64,000 bases of DNA, from assembly GCA_028283725.1 (NCBI GenBank), contig JAPWKC010000003.1, positions 806,001 to 870,000 of the forward strand, read 5' to 3'. The translations under genes and the position numbers were made by a program. Positions 42,220 through 50,901 of the stretch are shown piece by piece. The stretch comes from Neorhizobium sp. Its GTDB lineage: Bacteria > Pseudomonadota > Alphaproteobacteria > Rhizobiales > Rhizobiaceae. Under the pieces are notes generated by a model that saw only the letters and a list, made by a program, of their open reading frames with translations, was not told the origin of the DNA and searched no databases. Within the stretch, counting starts at the first letter, position 1, and each line of letters opens with the position of its first letter.

Positions 42220-43467
42220 TTACACCACGTCCTTGAACAGCACGCTCTGGTCGGTCAGGTAGCGGGCAAAGATCGGCAGCGAGGCTCCGCCGATGGCGCG
42301 GGCCTGATTGCCGACAATGCCTTCGACGATATCGGGCATGACGACGCCCTGAAGATCGAGCTTTTCCGCTTCGACGATCGTGGCGCGCACGAGGCGTTCG
42401 CGCACCCAGTCGGGAAAGCCGCCATCGATGATGGCTGCGGAAAAATCAATGATCGAGGCTGCCGCGACGATCGCCTGCGCCAGTGCGCGGGCGCTCTCTT
42501 CGATCCAGAGATCGAGCGTCTCGCCGAAATCGATCCATTCATCGGCGGAATGCCAGAGCGGCTGCGGATCGATGCCGCGGTCCTTCAGCATGCGTTCCAG
42601 CACGAAGATCGAGGCGATTTCGAGCAATTGCCGCATTTCGCCGTGGCGGCCGCGTACCGGCAGCGGTCCGACCGCGCCCGCCGTTCCGGTGCGTCCGTAA
42701 AAGATCGCCGAATTGAGGACGATGCCGCCGCCGATGAACGAACCGACGAAGAAATAGACGAAATCCGGATAGGAGGAGCCGCGGCCGAAGACAAGTTCGG
42801 CACCGCAGGCGCTGGTGGCATCGTTTTGCAGAAACACGGGGTAGGGGATGCGCGCGGCCACTTCCTGCTGCAGGTCGAAGCTCTTCCAGACATCCATGAC
42901 GCCATCGGGAGCGCCGACTTCGCGGGCCCAGTTCCACAGTTCGAAGGGCGCGGCGATGCCGATGCCGGCAATCCTGCCGCGCTGATCGGCCGTCAGCTGG
43001 CTTTCCAGCTTTTCCAGGCCGCCGACGATGAAATCCATGATCCGGCCGGGCTCGGGATAGGGGAAGGTCTCGTGCAGCTGCAATCTGATGCGGCCGATGA
43101 AATCCATCAGGACCAGATCGGCGCTGCGGCGGCCGATCTTGACGCCGAAGGAATAGACGGCGTCGGGGTTCAGCTGCATGGGTATCGACGGCTGGCCGAC
43201 GCGGCCGCGCACCGGTTCGCCGCGCAACAGCATGTCGTCCTTTTCGAGCGCCCGCATGATGACGGATGCCGTCTGCGCCGAAAGCCCGCTCAATCTGGCG
43301 ATCTCCGCCTTCGACAGCGATCCGTGCAGCCTGACCAGCGAGAGAACGAGGCGCTCGTTATAGGCGCGCACGCGCACCTGATTGGCGCCGCCGGCCTGGC
43401 TGACCAGCGGATTGGCGCCTTGGGTTCCAAGCGCAGAAGCGTTCGATGTCTGGGTATTGTCTTGCAT
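42220..43467 (-). CDS. ROK-family transcriptional regulator (FrcR-like)
   Basis: This 415-residue regulator has an N-terminal MarR-like winged helix (LSKAEIARLSGLSAQTASVIMRAL, near residues 51-74) and a C-terminal ROK sugar-binding domain (GIGIAAPFELWNW, QNDATSACGAELVFGRG, VGSFIGGGIVLN). The cysteine cluster that binds zinc in many ROK proteins (CxCGxxGC) is absent, so it does not look like an active kinase. It is divergent from frcBCAK and most likely controls fructose uptake through sites between the genes. The first 30 residues are low complexity. Confidence 0.87.
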   Translation of the reverse strand: MQDNTQTSNASALGTQGANPLVSQAGGANQVRVRAYNERLVLSLVRLHGSLSKAEIARLSGLSAQTASVIMRALEKDDMLLRGEPVRGRVGQPSIPMQLNPDAVYSFGVKIGRRSADLVLMDFIGRIRLQLHETFPYPEPGRIMDFIVGGLEKLESQLTADQRGRIAGIGIAAPFELWNWAREVGAPDGVMDVWKSFDLQQEVAARIPYPVFLQNDATSACGAELVFGRGSSYPDFVYFFVGSFIGGGIVLNSAIFYGRTGTAGAVGPLPVRGRHGEMRQLLEIASIFVLERMLKDRGIDPQPLWHSADEWIDFGETLDLWIEESARALAQAIVAAASIIDFSAAIIDGGFPDWVRERLVRATIVEAEKLDLQGVVMPDIVEGIVGNQARAIGGASLPIFARYLTDQSVLFKDVV

Positions 43468-43516
43468 GCGCAGGCCAGCCTCCCGAGGGCCTCAAGCCAC
43501 TATCTCTAGACCTGTG

Positions 43517-43573
43517 GAATTAATAATTCAATCGGATTTATTTATTGACAAGGCGATCCGCTGTGGCATTAAT
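43517..43573 (+). promoter_or_regulatory. frcB promoter and probable ROK operator
   Basis: TTGACA (43545-43550), 17 bases, ATTAAT (43568-43573). Just upstream, GAATTAATAATTC (43517-43529) is a perfect palindrome around one base and a likely operator for the divergent ROK regulator. Confidence 0.6.
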
Positions 43574-43700
43574 GACGACCGTGAAGAGATGCAGAGGCTT
43601 TGGAGGAGGTCTCGGCTGATCCGTGGCCGAAGCCGCATCTCAATTCATCTTAGCGGGGAGATGAGGATCTTCCCGATCGGACTTTCTGGGAGGATCACCG

Positions 43701-44726
43701 ATGAAGACATCCGTACTTTTTGCCGCCATCAGCACGCTTGCCGTCGGCGTCGCCTTTGCCATGCCGGCCTCTGCCGCCGGTGCGGGCGCATGCCTGATCA
43801 CCAAGACCGACACCAATCCCTTCTTCGTCAAGATGAAGGAAGGCGCGACGGCCAAGGCCAAGGAACTCGGCATGGTGCTGAAATCCTATGCCGGCAAGAT
43901 CGACGGCGATTCGGAAAGCCAGGTGGCGGCGATCGAGACCTGCATCGCCGATGGCGCCAAGGGCATCCTGATCACCGCATCCGACACCAAGGGCATCGTG
44001 CCGAACCTGAAGAAGGCGCGCGACGCCGGCATTCTCGTCATCGCGCTCGACACGCCGCTGGAGCCGATCTCGGCTGCCGACATGACCTTTGCCACCGACA
44101 ACCTGCTTGCCGGCAAATTGATCGGCCAATGGGCGAAGGAAACGCTCGGCGACAAGGTCAAGGACGCCAAGGTCGCCTTTCTCGACCTCACCCCGGCGCA
44201 GCCCTCCGTCGACATCCTGCGCGACCAGGGTTTCATGATGGGCTTCGGCATCGACCCGAAGGATCCGAACAAGATCGGTGACGAGACCGACAAGCGCATC
44301 GTCGGCCATGACATCACCAATGGCAACGAGGAGGGCGGTCGTACCGCCATGGAAAACCTCCTGCAGAAGGATCCGACGATCAGCGTCGTCCACACGATCA
44401 ACGAGCCGGCTGCGGCCGGTGCCTATCAGGCCCTGAAGGCGGTCGGTCGCGAGAAGGACGTGCTGCTCGTGTCGATCGATGGCGGTTGCCCCGGCGTCAA
44501 GAACGTCGCGGAAGGCGTGATCGGCGCCACTTCGCAGCAATATCCGCTGCAGATGGCGGCACTCGGCATCGAAGCGATCAAGAAGTTCGCCGATAGCGGC
44601 GAAAAGCCGAAGCCGACCGAAGGCAAGGACTTCTTCGATACCGGCGTGACGCTTGTTACCGACAAGCCGGTGCCCGGCATCAAGTCGATCAGCACCAAGG
44701 AAGGCCTTGGCAAGTGCTGGGGCTGA
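43701..44726 (+). CDS. frcB: Fructose ABC transporter substrate-binding protein
   Basis: This 341-residue periplasmic protein belongs to the ribose/galactose-binding class (Peripla_BP_4). A Sec signal peptide of about 25 residues ends at ASAAG. The mature start [20 protein letters not shown], the sugar-contact segments LDTPLEPIS and [14 protein letters not shown] [15 protein letters not shown], and the C-terminal [14 protein letters not shown] agree with rhizobial FrcB. It binds fructose, probably also mannose and ribose as described for Sinorhizobium meliloti. It is the first gene of the frcBCAK operon. Confidence 0.9.
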   Translation: MKTSVLFAAISTLAVGVAFAMPASAAGAGACLITKTDTNPFFVKMKEGATAKAKELGMVLKSYAGKIDGDSESQVAAIETCIADGAKGILITASDTKGIVPNLKKARDAGILVIALDTPLEPISAADMTFATDNLLAGKLIGQWAKETLGDKVKDAKVAFLDLTPAQPSVDILRDQGFMMGFGIDPKDPNKIGDETDKRIVGHDITNGNEEGGRTAMENLLQKDPTISVVHTINEPAAAGAYQALKAVGREKDVLLVSIDGGCPGVKNVAEGVIGATSQQYPLQMAALGIEAIKKFADSGEKPKPTEGKDFFDTGVTLVTDKPVPGIKSISTKEGLGKCWG

Positions 44727-44843
44727 CGGTCCGGGGTTGATCCCTGGGGTCATCAAGGCCTTGCCACCTGATGACCTGACCTATCCGCGCGGGACGGGGA
44801 GTGCGTCCCGCGCGCATTAAAAGACCAAGTGGAGGAGCTTCCC

Positions 44844-45926
44844 ATGAGCGAGCCAACAACGGCGGCTCAGCCGCATCACGATTACGAAAAGGTGCTGAAG
44901 GACAGCGCTCGGGATGTCGCCTCGTTCGATACGGCCGACAAGAGCACGGTCCAGAAGTTCCGGCATTTCCTGCATTCGAGCCCATCCGCCGTGTCGCTGA
45001 TCGTGCTCGTGGTGTCGCTGGCGATTTTCGGCGCGCTGCTCGGCGGCAAATTCTTCTCGGCCTTCTCGCTGACGCTGATCCTGCAACAGGTGGCAATTAC
45101 CGGCATCGTCGGTGCGGCCCAGACGCTGGTCATCATGACCGCCGGCATCGATCTGTCGGTCGGCGCGATCATGGTCCTGTCGTCGGTGGTGATGGGCCAG
45201 TTCGCCTTCCGCTACGGCATGCCGGCGGAACTGTCGATCCCTTGCGGCTTCATCTGCGGCGCGCTTTGCGGCTTCATCAACGGCGTGCTCGTGGCTCGGA
45301 TGAAACTGCCGCCGTTCATCGTCACGCTCGGCATGTGGCAGATCGTGCTGGCCGCCAATTTCCTCTATTCCGCCAACGAGACGATCCGCGCGCAGGAAAT
45401 CGAGACGACGGCGCCGCTTCTGCAGTTCTTCGGCCAGAATCTGAGGCTTGGCGGCGCGGTGCTGACCTATGGCGTCATCGCCATGGTGCTGCTCGTCGCA
45501 CTCCTCTGGTACGTGCTCAACCACACCGCCTGGGGCCGGCATGTCTATGCGGTCGGCGACGACCCGGAGGCGGCTGAACTGTCGGGCGTCAACGTCAAGC
45601 GGATGCTGATTTCCATCTACACGATCGGCGGCGTCATCTGCGCGCTGGCCGGGTGGGCACTGATCGGCCGTATCGGCTCGGTGTCGCCGACGGCGGGGCA
45701 GTTTGCCAATATCGAATCCATCACCGCAGTCGTGATCGGCGGCATCTCGCTCTTCGGCGGCCGCGGCTCGATCCTCGGCATGATGTTCGGGGCGCTGATC
45801 GTCGGCGTCTTCTCGCTCGGACTTCGCCTGCTCGGCACCGATGTGCAGTGGACCTATCTCCTGATCGGCGTGCTCATCATCCTGGCCGTTGCGGCGGACC
45901 AGTGGATCAGAAAGGCAGCCGGCTGA
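44844..45926 (+). CDS. frcC: Fructose ABC transporter permease
   Basis: This 360-residue inner-membrane permease is of the RbsC/BPD_transp_2 family, with about ten spans. An extended cytoplasmic N-terminus (residues 1-55) precedes the first span. The family motifs are QTLVIMTAGIDLSVGAIMVLSSV and VIGGISLFGGRGSILGMMFGALIVG. The ATG with GGAGGAGC 6 bases upstream is chosen. Its stop overlaps the ATG of the ATPase gene. It forms the channel of the fructose importer. Confidence 0.92.
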   Translation: MSEPTTAAQPHHDYEKVLKDSARDVASFDTADKSTVQKFRHFLHSSPSAVSLIVLVVSLAIFGALLGGKFFSAFSLTLILQQVAITGIVGAAQTLVIMTAGIDLSVGAIMVLSSVVMGQFAFRYGMPAELSIPCGFICGALCGFINGVLVARMKLPPFIVTLGMWQIVLAANFLYSANETIRAQEIETTAPLLQFFGQNLRLGGAVLTYGVIAMVLLVALLWYVLNHTAWGRHVYAVGDDPEAAELSGVNVKRMLISIYTIGGVICALAGWALIGRIGSVSPTAGQFANIESITAVVIGGISLFGGRGSILGMMFGALIVGVFSLGLRLLGTDVQWTYLLIGVLIILAVAADQWIRKAAG

Positions 45927-46786
45927 TGGCTGAGGAAACGAAAATGGCTCAGACCCAGACCCAGACCCAGACCCAGACCCAGACCATGCAGAACAGCGGG
46001 CAGAACAATCTCCAGCCCATCCTCACGGCCCGTGGCCTCGTGAAGCGCTACGGCCGGGTGACGGCGCTCGATCACGCGGATTTCGATCTCTATCCGGGCG
46101 AAATCCTTGCGGTGATCGGCGATAACGGCGCGGGAAAATCCTCGCTGATCAAGGCGATATCCGGCGCGATCAAGCCCGACGAGGGCGAGATCCGCATGGA
46201 GGGCAAGACGATCCAGTTCGCATCGCCGATGGATGCGCGCAAGGCCGGTATCGAGACCGTCTACCAGAACCTGGCGCTCTCGCCGGCGCTGTCGATCTCC
46301 GACAACATGTTCCTCGGTCGCGAGATCCTGAAACCCGGCATCATGGGCAAGGTGTTCCGCAAGCTCGATCACAAGGCGATGGAAGACGTTGCCCGCAAGA
46401 AGCTTTCCGAGCTCGGGCTGATGACGATCCAGAATATCAGCCAGGCGGTGGAGACGCTGTCTGGCGGCCAGAGACAGGGGGTCGCCGTGGCGCGGGCCGC
46501 CGCCTTCGGCTCGAAGGTCATCATTCTCGACGAGCCGACGGCAGCGCTCGGGGTGAAGGAAAGCCGGCGTGTGCTCGAACTCATCTCCGATGTGCGTGCC
46601 CGCGGCATCCCGATCGTTCTCATCTCGCACAACATGCCGCATGTCTTCGAGGTGGCCGACCGGATCCATATCCATCGGCTCGGCCGGCGGTTGACGGTGA
46701 TCAACCCGAAGGATTATTCGATGTCGGATGCCGTGGCGCTGATGACCGGAGCCAAGACGGTGACGCCGGAACCGGAAGCTGCGTGA
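45926..46786 (+). CDS. frcA: Fructose ABC transporter ATP-binding protein
   Basis: This ATPase of up to 286 residues has a single nucleotide-binding domain, unlike the duplicated RbsA type. Walker A is GDNGAGKSS, the signature is LSGGQRQGVAVARA, Walker B is VIILDEPTAALG, and the switch His is in ISHNMPHV. The N-terminus carries six Gln-Thr pairs from a 6-bp DNA repeat, directly before the folded domain. The ATG at 45926 overlaps the frcC stop; a second ATG at 45944 has GAGGA 7 bases upstream and may be preferred. It powers fructose import with FrcB and FrcC. Confidence 0.9.
   Translation: MAEETKMAQTQTQTQTQTQTMQNSGQNNLQPILTARGLVKRYGRVTALDHADFDLYPGEILAVIGDNGAGKSSLIKAISGAIKPDEGEIRMEGKTIQFASPMDARKAGIETVYQNLALSPALSISDNMFLGREILKPGIMGKVFRKLDHKAMEDVARKKLSELGLMTIQNISQAVETLSGGQRQGVAVARAAAFGSKVIILDEPTAALGVKESRRVLELISDVRARGIPIVLISHNMPHVFEVADRIHIHRLGRRLTVINPKDYSMSDAVALMTGAKTVTPEPEAA
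45950..45985 (+). repeat. CAGACC hexanucleotide tandem repeat
   Basis: Six perfect copies of CAGACC encode (Gln-Thr)6 at the FrcA N-terminus. Perfect identity and repeat length make copy-number change by slippage likely; changes stay in frame. Confidence 0.97.
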
Positions 46787-47427
46787 TAGCAAGTATGACA
46801 CCGACACTCGATGAGCTTTGCGATGACGTTCTTTCGCGTGCGGAAACGTCGAGGCGCTTCGTGATCGGCATTGCCGGGCCGCCCGGTGCCGGCAAGTCGA
46901 CGCTTGCTGAGGCGCTTGTCGCGCGTCTCCTCGACCGCGGCGAGACCGCCGCCGTCCTGCCGATGGACGGGTTCCACATGGACAATGCCGTGCTTGAGGA
47001 AAAGGGGCGGCTTGCCCGCAAGGGCGCACCCGACACGTTCGATCTGCGCGCCTTCATCGATATCCTGAAGGCGGTGCGGGGCGGAGAAGAGGAAGTGCTG
47101 TCGCCGGTCTTCGACCGCTTGCGGGAACTGGCGATCGCATCTGCACGGGTGATTTCAGCGGATACGCGCTTCGTCGTCGTCGAGGGCAATTATCTGCTGC
47201 TTGACGAGGGGCGCTGGAAGGATGTCCGGGCGTTTCTCGATTTCGCCGTCCTGCTTTCGCCTCCCTTCGAGGAACTTGAGCGGCGGCTGCTCGACCGCTG
47301 GCATTTCTACGGACTGGCCGGCGAGGCGCTCGATCGGAAGATGAACGGCAACGATCTGCCGAATGTCCGTCTCGTCCTGTCGAAGAGCGCCGGTGCGGAC
47401 GTCATCCTGCCCGACTGGCATGCCTGA
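46783..47427 (+). CDS. frcK: FrcK-type P-loop kinase of the fructose operon
   Basis: This 214-residue P-loop kinase of the uridine kinase/phosphoribulokinase-like group has Walker A GPPGAGKST near residue 30 and a substrate loop DGFHMDNAVLEEKG. VEGNYLLLDEGRWKD and a lid region RLLDRWHFYGLAGEAL follow. In S. meliloti the corresponding gene is frcK of frcBCAK. Its substrate is not firmly known, so 'kinase linked to fructose uptake' is the safe statement. It overlaps frcA by four bases with a GTG start; an ATG at 46795 is the alternative. Confidence 0.85.
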   Translation: MIASMTPTLDELCDDVLSRAETSRRFVIGIAGPPGAGKSTLAEALVARLLDRGETAAVLPMDGFHMDNAVLEEKGRLARKGAPDTFDLRAFIDILKAVRGGEEEVLSPVFDRLRELAIASARVISADTRFVVVEGNYLLLDEGRWKDVRAFLDFAVLLSPPFEELERRLLDRWHFYGLAGEALDRKMNGNDLPNVRLVLSKSAGADVILPDWHA

Positions 47428-47481
47428 TCGCGACACCCCGTAAGCTCTTGCCGCGATCGCATTGCGATTGCGATTGTGGGG

Positions 47482-47505
47482 CTATGACGCCGTCCGGCGT
47501 CATAG
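47482..47505. repeat. Perfect hairpin between frcK and cfa
   Basis: A 10-bp perfect inverted repeat (CTATGACGCC / GGCGTCATAG) with a GTCC loop. It lacks a T-run on either side, so it may stabilise 3' ends or act as a weak bidirectional terminator between the convergent genes. Confidence 0.55.
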
Positions 47506-47536
47506 GGGCTTGGCCAATGTCGTGACGAGGCAGCTT

Positions 47537-48787
47537 TCAGCCCTTGCTGGCCAGCCGGAACTGCACGACATCGAGCCGTCCGCTGCGAAAACCCACAGCG
47601 CAATATTGCAGGTAATAGTGCCACATCCGATGGAAGCGGTCATCGAAGCCGAGCGGCTTGATCGACGGCCATGCGGCGCGGAAATCCCTGTCCCATTCAA
47701 GAAGCGTGCGCTCGTAATCGCGGCCGAAGGCATAGACATCGCGTATGGCGAGGCTCGATTTCTGCGCGTCGGCCGAAAAGCGCTCGACGGAGGGAAGCAT
47801 GCCGCCGGGGAAGATATAGGTCTGGATGAAATCCGCCTGCCGGCGATATTGCTCGAAGCGATCCTCGGCGATGGTGATGACCTGGATCATCGCCTCACCG
47901 GATGGTGACAGGAGGTCCCGCACCCGGTCGAAATAGACCGGCCAGTTCTCCTCGCCGACCGCTTCGAACATCTCGATCGAGACGATCCTGGAATAGCGAC
48001 CCTTGCAGTCGCGGTAGTCTTCGAGCCGGATATCGGCGCGGTCTGACAGGCCCTTATCGTGCAGGCGCTGCCGGGCGAAGGCCGCCTGTTCCTTCGACAG
48101 CGTCAGGCCGGTCAGGCGGCAGCCGGTCTCTTGCAGAACCTGTTCGGCAAAGCCGCCCCAGCCGCAGCCGATTTCCAGAACATGGTCATCGGGACCGATG
48201 TCGAGTTCCTCGATGATGCGCCGGTATTTGGCCTTCTGGGCACCCGCGAGCGGCTGGTCTGGGGTTTGATAGATGGCCGACGAATAGGTCATCGTGCCAT
48301 CCAGCCATTTTTCGTAGAAGGCGTTTCCAAGGTCGTAGTGATAGGCGATGTTGCGGCGGCTGCCGGCGCGGGAATTGCGCCGCAGGCGGTGCCTCAGATT
48401 GGCAATGCCGGCCGCGATCGGATGTGCCGTGAGCGTTGCCTGCCAACGGTCGCTATTGGCAAGCGCCAGATCCATCAGGGCGCCGAGATCGGGCGTGTCC
48501 CAGTCGCCGTCCATATAGGCGGCCGCAAACCCGAGATCGCCGCCCAGCGCAAGCCGCCGGACGGCCGAGAGCCGGTTTATGCGCACTGTCGCCGCCGGGC
48601 CGGAGTGGCGCCCCTGAAGGCGCTCCCGCCCGCCGGAGGGGAAGACGAGGGTGAGTTCTCCCGCCTCAAGATGGCGCAGCCAGCGGACGAGAAGACGTTC
48701 CATCATCGATATCGACGGCCGGTTGCCCTGGTCGGTCTGAGCCGCCGGGCTCTGCAACATCGCCTGTTCGTCCTGTAAATCCGTCAT
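47537..48787 (-). CDS. cfa: Cyclopropane-fatty-acyl-phospholipid synthase
   Basis: This 416-residue SAM-dependent methyltransferase adds a methylene bridge to unsaturated acyl chains of membrane phospholipids. After a divergent N-terminal lipid-binding domain come NIAYHYDLGNAFYEKWLDGTMTYSSA, the SAM motif VLEIGCGWGGFAEQ, and IVSIEMFEAVG. FIQTYIFPGGMLPS and the C-terminal HRMWHYYLQYC complete the CFA pattern. The ATG at 48787 with GGGAGCC upstream is chosen. It is divergent from an ECF sigma/ChrR pair, and in Rhodobacter a cfa gene belongs to the singlet-oxygen sigma regulon. Confidence 0.93.
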   Translation of the reverse strand: MTDLQDEQAMLQSPAAQTDQGNRPSISMMERLLVRWLRHLEAGELTLVFPSGGRERLQGRHSGPAATVRINRLSAVRRLALGGDLGFAAAYMDGDWDTPDLGALMDLALANSDRWQATLTAHPIAAGIANLRHRLRRNSRAGSRRNIAYHYDLGNAFYEKWLDGTMTYSSAIYQTPDQPLAGAQKAKYRRIIEELDIGPDDHVLEIGCGWGGFAEQVLQETGCRLTGLTLSKEQAAFARQRLHDKGLSDRADIRLEDYRDCKGRYSRIVSIEMFEAVGEENWPVYFDRVRDLLSPSGEAMIQVITIAEDRFEQYRRQADFIQTYIFPGGMLPSVERFSADAQKSSLAIRDVYAFGRDYERTLLEWDRDFRAAWPSIKPLGFDDRFHRMWHYYLQYCAVGFRSGRLDVVQFRLASKG

Positions 48788-48924
48788 TGTGCGGCTCCCT
48801 TGCGTCTTTTTCCCGCGTCTCGATCGTGCAACATTTATCTGGTTCGCTCCCCATCGCCTGCAAGGGGCGACCCATCGTGACTTCTCAGCAGAAATACGAG
48901 GTGAAAGCAAAATCGGATCGCTTG

Positions 48925-48954
48925 TGATCCAGATCAAAATCGCCGCCGTAGTGC
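48925..48954 (+). promoter_or_regulatory. Putative ECF (RpoE/ChrR-type) promoter
   Basis: TGATCC (48925-48930), 18 bases, then TAGTGC. TGATCC is the -35 used by RpoE/ECF11 sigma factors of alphaproteobacteria; the -10 is only partly like the known sites. It is directed to the sigma gene and suggests autoregulation. Confidence 0.5.
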
Positions 48955-49053
48955 ATCGACATGAACCCAACCATTCCTATCCTGGCCGAGACATGCCACA
49001 ACGTAAGGACGGCCGCACGCAGGCCGTCCCTCGGTTCGTTACGTGTTCGCAGG

Positions 49054-49638
49054 ATGACAGGAAGCAGACCCATACATAAGGTGGCCCAAGCCCTGGAGCC
49101 TGACGCGGCACGACGCCTTCTGGTGACCGTGGCGCAGACGCGCAACGTCGATGCGTTCGAAACGCTTTTCCGTTTCTACGCGCCGCGCGTGCGCAGCTTC
49201 ATGGCGCTCAAGGTCCGCGACCGGCAGGTGGCCGAGGAGCTGATGCAGGAAACCATGGCTTCCGTCTGGAGCAAGGCGACGCAATTCGATCCCGAGCGCG
49301 GGCATGTGTCCGCCTGGGTCTTCACCATCGCCCGAAACGTGCGGATCGATTTCTATCGCCGCCGCCGCCCGCAATTCGATGCGAGCGATCCGGTTTTCGT
49401 CGCCGATTCGGCACCGCCCGCCGACGAGGAATTCGAACACAGGCAGGATGCGAAACTGCTGCGCGAGGCGATGGCGACACTGCCGCAGGAGCAGATCGAA
49501 GTGCTGCAGAAGGCCTTCTTCGAGGACATTTCGCACTCGACGATCGCCGAGGAACTGGGGCTGCCGATCGGCACCGTGAAATCGCGTATCAGGCTTGCCT
49601 TCGCCAAACTGCGTTCAGCGCTGGAGGGCCGGCGATGA
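49054..49638 (+). CDS. rpoE: ECF sigma factor, RpoE/ECF11-like
   Basis: This sigma factor of about 194 residues has regions 2 and 4 only. Region 2 is FETLFRFYAPRVRSFM through QVAEELMQETMASVWSKATQF and VSAWVFTIARNVRIDFYRRR. Region 4 contains LPQEQIEVLQKAFFEDISHSTIAEELGLPIGTVKSRIRLAFAKLR. Its stop overlaps the start of a ChrR-type zinc anti-sigma gene, which places it in the singlet-oxygen/organic-peroxide-responsive ECF11-like group. The start is uncertain: ATG 49054 is used here, while GTG 49081 and an upstream ATG at 48961 are in the same frame. Confidence 0.9.
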   Translation: MTGSRPIHKVAQALEPDAARRLLVTVAQTRNVDAFETLFRFYAPRVRSFMALKVRDRQVAEELMQETMASVWSKATQFDPERGHVSAWVFTIARNVRIDFYRRRRPQFDASDPVFVADSAPPADEEFEHRQDAKLLREAMATLPQEQIEVLQKAFFEDISHSTIAEELGLPIGTVKSRIRLAFAKLRSALEGRR

Positions 49639-50321
49639 CGATCAAGCACCATATCAGCGACGATTTCCTCCTCGAATACGCAGCCGGCACCTTGAGCGAA
49701 GGCTGGAGCCTCGGGGTTGCCAGCCATCTGGCGCTTTGCCCGGAATGCCGCGAGCGGCTTGCCGCCATGGAGGGCGCGGCCGGCGCTCTGCTCGACAAGA
49801 TCGATGCGACCAGCCCCGGCGGATCGGAAGAGGATGCCTGGGCCCGGATGAAGGGCAGGCTTGGCGAGATCCGCGTCGAAGAGGTTCTTCGCGATGCGCC
49901 GGCTCCTTCGGCTGCGCTTGCAACAGCCGGTCCGCAGGGGGTGTTGCCTGAGCCGCTGCGCTCTTATGTCGGCGGCGATATTCACGAGGTCAAATGGCGG
50001 GCGCTCGGGCGCGGCGCCTATCAGATCCTCATCGATACCGGAGACCGGACGACGCAGACGCGGCTGTTGCGCATACCGGCCGGCAAGCCGGTGCCGGAAC
50101 ACACCCATCAGGGACGCGAACTGACGCTGGTTCTGTCGGGAAGTTTCCGCGACGAGGTCGATCGTTTCGGCCGTGGCGACGTGGAAGAGGCCGATGGCAG
50201 TCTCCTGCATCAGCCGAAGGCGGACGAGGATCAGGATTGCATCTGCCTTGCCGTCACCGAGGCGCCGCTGAAATTCTCAAGCTGGATCGTCCGGCTGGTG
50301 CAGCCGATCCTGAAGATCTGA
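49635..50321 (+). CDS. chrR: ChrR-family zinc anti-sigma factor with cupin domain
   Basis: This 228-residue cytoplasmic anti-sigma factor shows, in its N-terminal zinc anti-sigma domain, a His at 5/6, HLALCPEC (His-x3-Cys-x2-Cys near residue 31) and the AAGTLSEG turn. The C-terminal cupin domain has PEHTHQGRELTLVLSGSF followed by an Asp and a His in the usual metal positions. In Rhodobacter ChrR, the cupin domain is needed to release the sigma factor under singlet oxygen. It overlaps the sigma gene by four bases. GGAGGGCC lies near the ATG. Confidence 0.92.
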   Translation: MTIKHHISDDFLLEYAAGTLSEGWSLGVASHLALCPECRERLAAMEGAAGALLDKIDATSPGGSEEDAWARMKGRLGEIRVEEVLRDAPAPSAALATAGPQGVLPEPLRSYVGGDIHEVKWRALGRGAYQILIDTGDRTTQTRLLRIPAGKPVPEHTHQGRELTLVLSGSFRDEVDRFGRGDVEEADGSLLHQPKADEDQDCICLAVTEAPLKFSSWIVRLVQPILKI

Positions 50322-50334
50322 GCGGGTCGGGCCA

Positions 50335-50736
50335 ATGGTGTTTCTCGTCGCCTATATCGTTGCGGCCATCGTCTTCTTCGGGCTCGATTTCGTCTGGCTG
50401 GGCACGGTGGCAATCGGCTTCTATCGCCGGATGATCGGTCCCTTGATGCGCGAGAAGCCGAATTTTGCGGCAGCCGGGCTGTTCTATCTCCTCTATATCG
50501 GCGGCATCGTCTATTTCGCCATCGCCCCCGCACTTGCCGGGGGCGATTGGTCGAAGGCCGCCGTTTCCGGTGGTGTCTTCGGCTTTCTCGCCTATGCCAC
50601 CTACGACATCACCAATCTGTCGACCCTGAAGAACTGGCCGATCCGGATGTGCGTGGTCGATATCGCCTGGGGCACGGTTGCGACCGGGCTTGCGGCCACC
50701 GCGGGCTATGCCGCGGTGCGTTCGATCTTCGGGTGA
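50335..50736 (+). CDS. DUF2177 family membrane protein
   Basis: This 133-residue protein has four predicted membrane spans and matches the DUF2177 pattern: an opening span with FFGLDFVWLGTVAIGFYRRMIG, YLLYIGGIVYFAI, and a central FGFLAYATYDITNLSTLKNWP motif. It starts 13 bases after chrR and is probably part of the same transcript, hence of the sigma regulon. The function is unknown; a role in membrane protection fits the context but is only inference. Confidence 0.85.
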   Translation: MVFLVAYIVAAIVFFGLDFVWLGTVAIGFYRRMIGPLMREKPNFAAAGLFYLLYIGGIVYFAIAPALAGGDWSKAAVSGGVFGFLAYATYDITNLSTLKNWPIRMCVVDIAWGTVATGLAATAGYAAVRSIFG

Positions 50737-50901
50737 AGCGGAAATACCGAGCGATTTCCGCGCTCAAGGCGATTTCTGCTGATCGCCAAGGTTTACATCG
50801 GCGGCATGGCCACTATGTTTAGTGCTCACCCACAGATGGCAGCGTGGCCGGACATATCCCGTCCGGGCCATCGCGTGCCACAAGCCGATGCCAGGGCCCC
50901 T

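Noticed and set aside
48923..48936. FNR-like sequence GTGATCCAGATCAA
   Set aside because: One half-site differs from TTGAT, and TGATCC is better explained as the -35 of the adjacent RpoE/ChrR-type sigma operon.
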